Assembly (NCBI GenBank): GCA_950295325.1
Contig: OX485803.1
Coordinates: 15,130,001-15,194,000, forward strand
Length of the DNA stretch: 64,000 nucleotides
Direction of reading: 5' to 3'
Source: Polytrichum commune
Lineage: Eukaryota; Streptophyta; Polytrichopsida; Polytrichales; Polytrichaceae
Numbering within the stretch: the first letter of the stretch is position 1; every line of letters starts with the position of its first letter. This document shows, in pieces, positions 57,720-64,000 of the stretch. The notes under the pieces were generated by a model, which was given only the letters and a program-made list of their open reading frames with translations, did not search any database and was not told where the DNA came from. A program made the translations under genes and the position numbers.

Positions 57720-60517
57720 GTTCCATAATGCACTCATGTGTAGTTGCCAGTGCTCTTTGCAACTGGAGAGCCGTTGGAAGAGGCAGGAGGAAATGCTTTG
57801 TATGTCAATCTGTTCGAGGTGTCCGTTGCTAGGGTGTTATCTCCATCTACCTTCAATTGTTATTGCACACTCTCTTGTGTATGTTTCAAGTTGAAGACCA
57901 CTACCTGTGTCAAGGCTCTCACATTGGAATTCAACATGACAAGTTTGTATATAAGAGCAGCTAGCAAAATCCACCTGAGAAAATCCATATTTTGAAAATT
58001 TTCATTCTAAAGCTTCCAGGCGCGTAACCATGTTAGCAGTTACATGCTGTAAACAATGGCAGTGCGATTTGAAATGGATTTGTAACATATCAGACTGACA
58101 ACTTTGCAACACAAATGAATCGTTGGGTTGCACATATTTACATAAAAAACAAGGCATCTCTTACTAATATCGTATTGAGATCCTCAAATAAATGGACAAA
58201 GTGGAAACCACATGTGACACACAATTGAATAACTAAGAAATGTAAAATTGTAGAGTACAAATGGTGTTCAGAGTTTACCGATATTTTTTCGGATGTCACT
58301 GCGGTTTGTATACCTACCGAACCCATATTTAACAACTTCCCAAACTCGGGTGAGTTTCAATATGTCTTAAACATGTCCTACACATCTGGTTGATCCTTCG
58401 GAGGCAATCACAGTTAGGTCGCGTCGTGTATATTTTGTTCAACCGGGAGTCTTCTGCCTTCATACACTTTGACACTGCTTTCATAAACCCATCATCCAAA
58501 ATTATGTGTCCAATTTATTTAAATTCAGAATCCACCTCTTCGCGCAAGCTGGCGTAATTGTCTACGTTTTGGTCTCGCACCTTAATATTTGACACATCCA
58601 ACAATATTATGTGCAACACTCTCAAACTCTCTAAAAAATTGGATCAAACATTGCTAGATTCAATTGGTTTTCATGTGTTGTTCCACTCAATTCTGTACGA
58701 TTTTTCCCCGTGTAAAATCCTATTAGTTTCATATGTCTCATAAACATGTTGCACACTTCAATGTTCTTTCCTCGGCAACAATGTCCGTTGTACAAACCAG
58801 GTTATATGTGTATTATCCTCTAGATTTGCGTTGCTCCTCATTGCGGAGGACTCTGGATTGAATGACTCAATAGTTGTTGGAGTCATTCCTGGACCTTTGC
58901 AACGCGTTTGTTGCGCTCGGCCTCGTAGGTGCCTAGTTGTTGCACAAGAAGGCCTTGCTCCTCAACACCCCCCCCCCCTCTTCCACACTCCTTTTCCCCT
59001 TTGTGCTCCATTCCTCCTGCGCGCTACCTCCACAATACCTTCTACCTTGAGTCTTTATCCTCCCATCCTTCCACAAACACTCGCCTACGCCTAGCCTCCC
59101 GCCTTTCCACCTCCTCTTGCCCCTGGTCGTTGAAGTTGGCATCCCAATTCTCTCTCCCCTAGTCGTAATTGCTCCCTCCCACCTCTCCTCTTCCCTCACT
59201 TGCATGCCTCAATTTGCATTGCCCTCCCTATTCGATGCACCGGAATATTGGTTGCAAGGAACCAGCGCCAACAAGCTTGATCTCTCCACTCTCCTAGACA
59301 ACACCAACGCTAGCATGCTGCAATAATATGGCATGTCCAAACAATCCCAAACAGCCATGTGTGGAGGACTTCTCCATGTGAGGGAAGGATTGTACACATA
59401 CAATACCCTAGGTGAGTACATGGCTGAGGTGGGCTCCACATTCACCATGTTTGGTGATTGTCACCCACATAGGCAACCGTGTGGGTGGACAACACATCAC
59501 AAGTACTTGCAAGATGCGAGGCATCTGATCATGTACAAATTTACTTGCCAATAACCCAATGATAATTAGATATAATTGTACAAATTATCCAATGGTATAT
59601 TTTTGCATTAAAAGTAATTATGCTTGAATTAATGACAAGTTAGTCAATTGAGCATATGTGGGCTTATTAGAACAACTATGTAGGTGTGGCTGAAGTGGGT
59701 AGTTCTCGTGATTGCATACTCAATAATGTTTATAAACAACAAATGCGCATGGACAAACAAAATGGAGAGCAAACAAATAAATGCACATGCATGTTCTAGT
59801 TCCATCCAATTTGAAACTTTGGCGTGCAACAACCTTCATGGAAACATGTCTACTACAATTTCAAAGTTCATGCCAATAGCCAGCCACCACTTTTAATTGC
59901 ACAAACCCTCAAAATAGAATTGGCACCTAGAAATGTCCACTAAAACATATGACCATCAATTTCTCTGTTTAGATTGGATAGGATAATATGCAGGTGGTGC
60001 CAATGTTGTTGAACCAAATCACTTAAGTTGAGGCCACGGCAATTGATTGCTCATGTTCTTGGGATGGCAATGCCAGCTGGATGGAAGCCCTTGCAATTGC
60101 GATAACCAGTTGCAAGTTGTACTTTTATGGGGAAATGGTCTATCTATGCATATAGCAAAAATGTCTGATGTGGTGCTATAGGGGTCCATGCACATATGCA
60201 TTTGGTATTTTTATTTAGTTATTCTATATATATATATTAGTAGGTGGACAAGCAATTGCATGTCTCTACATGTTTACATCCGTGCTTCAATTGCATTTTG
60301 GCAAGCTCTCTAACATAATGCATTGGAAGTCTAATAGAATTACTAGGCACATATAAAAACCTAATACAAAGACCAAGCCACCAACATGGGAGACCCAAGT
60401 TGAACGCCGTAACGTGGCTTAGTGGATCCTATACATGTCGCAATGCGTGATGAGAGGTTATGGCGTCGAAAGAAGGCCATGTATGCACAACACCACATAA
60501 AACACATGGCTTGTAAA
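57720..60517. other. Intergenic DNA; no supported gene
   Basis: Short frames at 57744-57995, 58831-59094 and 59333-59554 have no recognisable domain. A 10-base C run lies near 58969. Possible outer end of the copia LTR lies at about 60518. Confidence 0.35.
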
Positions 60518-60824
60518 TGTTTAGGGCTTAGGGTTTTCATTGCACTTAGTTACTATGAATGTGTATGAAGGAGGCATTAGTCACATAATTTAGAGAATGA
60601 ATTAGTATAAATATCCACAAGCACTAGTAGAAAATTATGCGTCCGGATCAACAGAAAGGCGTTGGTCGCGGTTGTTACTTAAGACGTGTTGACTTGAGCA
60701 TGAAGTAACACAATTTTGTTGATTTTTTCTGTTGATCTGGTCACAAAAAGTTTTTTTTTAAAAAACTTATTTTTTTTATTTATATATACATATATATCAT
60801 TAAAAAATCAAACATGAATGGTTG

Positions 60825-61005
60825 CCGGTCTGCAACTTCTAACCCCTCCCAAATAACCCTCAACCTATACCTCACCTACAAGAATAGACAACCTACCACT
60901 CACCTAGGTGGCAAGGCCAAGGCCAAAGGTGTCGGCCACGGGGTTCGAACCTTGCACCTAGTGACACCCATACATGTGCCTTAACCACTAGGTCATCACA
61001 TCACA
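60825..61005 (-). mobile_element. tRNA-derived SINE-like element inside the CACTA element
   Basis: On the minus strand a pol III A box (CCTAGTGGTTAAGGCAC, 60976-60992) is followed by a B box (GGTTCGAACCC, 60941-60951) at tRNA-like spacing. A GC-richer tail follows toward lower coordinates. This is the usual head of a plant tRNA-derived SINE. It does not fold as a real tRNA that I can support. Ends and duplications are uncertain. Confidence 0.6.
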
Positions 61006-61069
61006 CATGATATAAATGGAGTGTTTTAAACCTTTCTAGACTAAGGCCACTATTTTCTCTTTACTACCT

Positions 61070-61390
61070 ACTTGATGTATATATTTACAGTAAATATTTA
61101 CATAATATTTACTGTATATAATTACAGTAAATATATACAGTATATATATACTGTATATAATTACAGTAAATATATACTATATATATATATATAATATAAT
61201 TACAATAAATATATACTGTACATATATATTGTATATATTTATAGTAAATATATACATATTAATATGTATATATTAATATATACATATACATATTTTATAT
61301 ACATATATATTACATATATGATATTTATATTATATTAATGTGTATATATATATAATATTAACTATCAACTAATATAATATTTATAATATT
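61070..61390. repeat. AT-rich palindromic tandem repeat
   Basis: Many overlapping copies of ATTACAGTAAATATATAC and its complement, then TATATATTAATATATACA. Lies within the CACTA element and can form many hairpins. Confidence 0.85.
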
Positions 61391-62002
61391 TACACACCTT
61401 TGAATTCGTAATTATATCCACACCCATACACTTACAAGTCGATAAATTGCAAAATATTAAAAAGATTCTATCATATTCCAAAAGATTCTATAATATTCCA
61501 AAAAAAATTCACATTTACTAAAATTTTGTTGATTTGGTCATTGTACTATTCAGATCAACAAAAATGTAGGCAGCAAACTGTTGATTTTTACAAAAATTCA
61601 AAAATCAGTGAAATCGGTCATTGCTGTGCCCGGATCAACAAAGATCTGTTGATGTTTTGTTGATTTGGTCATGATTTTCTAGTAGTGAAGTATGTTTAAA
61701 TTGTTGAGAGACAAGCATTATGAGTATAAAAAAGAATGAGCCGGTGCTCTATTTCATTATGGTTATATAGTGATGAAATATAGTTGGTTAATTCAAGTTA
61801 AAATATATAGTATAACTAGAGTTAACATCCTTTTATTTTATCGCTATCGTCCTATGTTTACTAAGCCATGGATGGAACCGGAGAGTGAATGGATAACATT
61901 CATCATGTCTTAACAATCCTCCTCGAACGATGATCTTCCTCGTTAAAAAACCTTCATAATGTTGTGAAGGAAAAAAAGTAAAGTCATCGTTCGCCATCTA
62001 AT

Positions 62003-62325
62003 TCACTCTAGTTCAGTAAGGGTCCTCATACCAGCCGCAATGATTAGTTTGCGGTGCTGAGGGGCTGGTAGTGCTTTGGTGAGGACGTTGGCGATGTTGT
62101 CTGCTGATGCAATCTTCTTGACCTCGATCTGCTTGGTCTCCATGAGGTCTTGAATATAGCCGATGAGGTGAGGACTGATGTGCTTGACACGGTCGGCTTT
62201 GATGAATCCGGAGGAAACTTGCTCAATGCAGGCCGCGTTGTCTTCAAATATGGTCGTGGGTTTGTCCATCAATGGAAGACCACTCATTTGAAAGATGGCC
62301 TGTTGCATAGTGCGTAGCCAAACGG
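62003..62325 (-). pseudogene. Ty1/copia polyprotein, 3' end (RNase H C-terminal part)
   Basis: This is the last part of the copia frame, separated from the rest by the insertion at 62326-63475. It reads TIFEDNAACIEQV (the conserved EDN of RNase H), HISPHLIGYIQDLM and NIANVLTKAL, then stops at 62003. The first few codons (VWLRTMQQAIF) directly continue the frame that breaks off at 63476. No stop or frameshift is seen inside the fragment, so the insertion is the only visible lesion here. Confidence 0.88.
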
Positions 62326-62412
62326 TGTCGTGACGTAAATACGTACACTATATAGATGTGTACGTATTTAATATTGCATTGTGATTCTTGGTCTTGGAGA
62401 AAAATAATAAAG

Positions 62413-62600
62413 AATAGAAGTAGATTACTTTTTTTATTTACTCATAGTTTATTTTAGCTATCATTACCTAAGGATAGAAGTGGATAGAAGTTGCTTACCT
62501 TTATGTTTACTCATAGTTACTCTTAGTTACCTTTACCAAATGATAGAAATAGATTACCTTTTTATTTACTCATAGTTTATTTTTGTCTTTTAGTTATCTT
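62413..62600. repeat. ~65 bp tandem repeat within the solo LTR, 3 copies
   Basis: Each unit has GATAGAAGTAGATTACC or variant followed by TTTACTCATAGTTTATTTT or variant. Arrays like this are common in LTR U3 regions and can act as enhancers. Confidence 0.75.
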
Positions 62601-63070
62601 GAGTTACTTTGGACCAATGGGTGATTAGAAGCCATGTGATGAGGATAAGAGAGAACTTTGTCTCTCGCATGGATAGGGAGAGGTGGTGAAGGAAAGATGT
62701 TATGTGATTATTGAGGGAGAGAAGTTGTGGAGAGAGAGAGAAGTGGATTCGAAGCTCACGGTGTGAGTTGTTTTAAGAAGAATATGAAATAAAATACGAG
62801 GGATTTGTGATTCATGAGAGATCTCACTTGTTGTTTTGGAAGTTAGCAATCAAGATTTGTGCTTGTTTGAGTGGAGGGAAGTCTGTTGGTTCTTAAAAGA
62901 AGAGCTGAGACTTCGACCGACCATAGAAGACGGACAGATTAAAGAATTGAAGGCTTCAAGACTCGAATGTGTGGTTGCTTGTGGCACGTTGTCTTTTTCT
63001 TGTGTGTGTGATTCCAAGCCGGTTTTGGAGGCTAGTTGCATTTCATTTCTGCATCGTAATTTGTTTCTTG

Positions 63071-63148
63071 TGTGACAACGAAGTGGGATTAATGACCCAC
63101 AAGGTTGTTTGTGACAACGAAGTGGGATTAATCACCCACAAGGTTGTT
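63071..63148. repeat. 39 bp tandem duplication within the solo LTR
   Basis: TGTGACAACGAAGTGGGATT followed by AATGACCCACAAGGTTGTT occurs at 63071 and again at 63110 with one base changed. Confidence 0.93.
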
Positions 63149-63475
63149 TTCTGTCGTTCCCACTGGTGAGGCGCGATTGCTGGTCACCGTGGGTTTGAAA
63201 GTTTAGGAGCCAATCTTTCGGACGTCAGCTCGTGTTCTGACGTCCCGTTTTACCCGTCCGAAGCCCGTGGTTTCTTATCACACTACCCTTACCCTTTATC
63301 CATATAGAGCCGCAACAGGATAGGTCGACGGGAAAGAGGTTGAAGATTAGAAGAAATTGAAGACTAGAAGACCGGAAGATTCGATTGAAGATCAGAAGAT
63401 TCGACGGGTCCGATAAAATCTAGTTGCAGCCAGAAGCCCAGCGCTTTCCCAAGGCGGAACCCTCTCTACCCGACA

Positions 63476-64000
63476 ACGGGTTCACGGGAGGCCTCGTGGA
63501 ATGAGAGTAATTCAGCATGATTTGTGGACGTAGCTGTCACGGTGTGCTTGGTGGAACGCCATGAAATCGGTGCGCCATTTTTTATGAAGATATAGCCGGT
63601 TTGAGACTTGCCTGAAACGGGGTTTATCTTGAATCCAGAGTCTACGTATCCAATGATGTCACTGGAAGTATTCTTGCGAAAGTGTAGGCCGAGATCCTCC
63701 GTGCCGCGAAGGTCGCGTAGGAGATGCTTGACGCCCTGCCAATGCCGGGAGGTTGGTTTTTTACTGTGACGCGCGAGGACGCTGACGGCGAATGAGATGT
63801 CCGGCCGGGTATTCGTGGCAAAGTACAATAGAGCTCCAACTGCGGCCAAGTATTGTGGCTTGTCGATCTCCTCCTCCTCCTCATCTGCTGGCCGGTAGGG
63901 ATTGTCTTCAGTGCGACTTTTGCCAATCATGGGAGCTGAAAGCACGTTAGCGTTATCCATGTTGAATGTGCGGAGTAACTTTTTCACATATATTTGTTGA
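63476..64000 (-). pseudogene. Ty1/copia polyprotein: end of reverse transcriptase and RNase H N-terminal part
   Basis: The frame is open to the right edge of the window, so the rest of the element lies beyond it. It reads YVKKLLRTFNM, a Glu run, QYLAAVGALLYFATNTRPDI (the conserved connection of copia pol, split across two quotes in most members), FAVSVLARHSKKPTSRHW, then the RNase H start IIGYVDSGFKINP and KSQTGYIF. The usual DADWAG motif of copia RNase H is DSGFKI here. The frame ends at HEASREP where the 62326-63475 insertion begins. Inserted and disrupted, so not functional. Confidence 0.88.

Larger units (their letters stand above)
60622..61687. mobile_element. Non-autonomous CACTA (En/Spm-type) transposon
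   Basis: The left terminus CACTAGTAGAAAATTATG and the right terminus CATGATTTTCTAGTAGTG form an 18 bp inverted repeat with two mismatches. The flanking three bases are AAG on both sides (60619-60621 and 61688-61690), the 3 bp target-site duplication typical of CACTA elements. Near both ends are at least nine copies of TGTTGAT or its complement, like the subterminal transposase-binding repeats of this superfamily. The 1066 bp interior has no transposase, so it would need a partner element. Confidence 0.9.
60518..61915 (-). mobile_element. Candidate copia 3' LTR split by a CACTA insertion
   Basis: Reading on the minus strand after the copia stop codon at 62003-62005, a purine-rich tract (CGAGGAGGAT) is followed by TGTTAAGACATG beginning at 61915, as expected for the polypurine tract and LTR start. 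This runs to the CACTA end at 61687 and appears to continue beyond it from 60618, where a possible TAAACA end is at about 60518. The start is well supported; the far end is a guess. Confidence 0.5.
62326..63475. mobile_element. Solo-LTR-like insertion in the copia RNase H region
   Basis: A 1150 bp segment with ends TGTCG and CGACA, the inverted TG...CA termini of an LTR. It is flanked by a short duplication of the target (ACGG on both sides, or AACGG if the last A is counted as flank). Removing it and one target copy restores the copia reading frame. It has no coding domain. Inside are three tandem copies of a ~65 bp unit (near 62413, 62475 and 62542, with ATTTACTCATAGTTTA) and a 39 bp direct duplication. 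I infer a solo LTR of another retrotransposon; orientation is unproven. Confidence 0.75.

Noticed and set aside
58831-59326. Pro/Ser-rich frames on both strands
   Set aside because: Low-complexity CT-rich sequence opens several frames at once; no domain is visible.
1-64000. CRISPR array, prophage, operon or bacterial replication origin
   Set aside because: Introns, plant transposons and microsatellites show nuclear eukaryotic DNA; no spaced short direct repeats of CRISPR type were seen.

Overview
The window looks like nuclear DNA of a land plant that still makes swimming sperm, such as a bryophyte, lycophyte or fern; the exact group cannot be fixed from the sequence. The evidence is a multi-exon axonemal dynein heavy chain gene (flagella only) beside a nuclear gene for a bacterial-type sigma-70 factor of the kind used by the chloroplast RNA polymerase. 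Genes are AT-rich with spliceosomal introns, and the space between them is filled with plant-type transposable elements. Layout: (1) 335-19459, minus strand: the 5' part of an inner-arm-type dynein heavy chain. I could chain 27 exons with GT/AG borders and matching phases into about 2465 uninterrupted codons, from the start codon through the linker, AAA1, AAA2 and most of AAA3; the rest lies beyond the left edge. Its introns hold three foldback MITEs of one family and a roughly 150 bp tandem repeat. (2) 20949-24571, minus strand: a complete seven-exon sigma factor gene (about 601 residues). (3) 24.6-42.3 kb: gene-poor DNA with dispersed repeats present in pairs or triplets, at least three MITE-like inverted-repeat elements, a strong 26 bp-stem hairpin, microsatellites and one isolated quasi-RRM fragment of hnRNP F/H type. 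(4) 42389-46235, minus strand: kinase half of a receptor-like kinase (seven exons, catalytic motifs intact, ectodomain not seen). (5) 47492-49177, minus strand: an intronless soluble TKL-type kinase with a helical N-terminal region. (6) 50.8-57.7 kb: a 21 bp minisatellite open in both directions, a G-rich minisatellite, and a decayed GC-rich gag-like multi-frame gene (53953-55829) followed by a candidate LTR that ends in a 78 bp tandem repeat. (7) 60.5-64.0 kb: a nest of transposons. A Ty1/copia element (minus strand, running off the right edge) carries a 1.15 kb solo-LTR-like insertion inside its RNase H region with a target-site duplication. A 1066 bp non-autonomous CACTA element, flanked by a perfect AAG duplication, sits in or next to its 3' LTR, and the CACTA element itself carries a tRNA-derived SINE head. 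The host genes serve unrelated roles (sperm motility, plastid transcription, signalling) and do not form a functional cluster. No wholly new biological system was evident; the most unusual items are the nested transposon stack, the intronic foldback family and the decayed gag-like gene.
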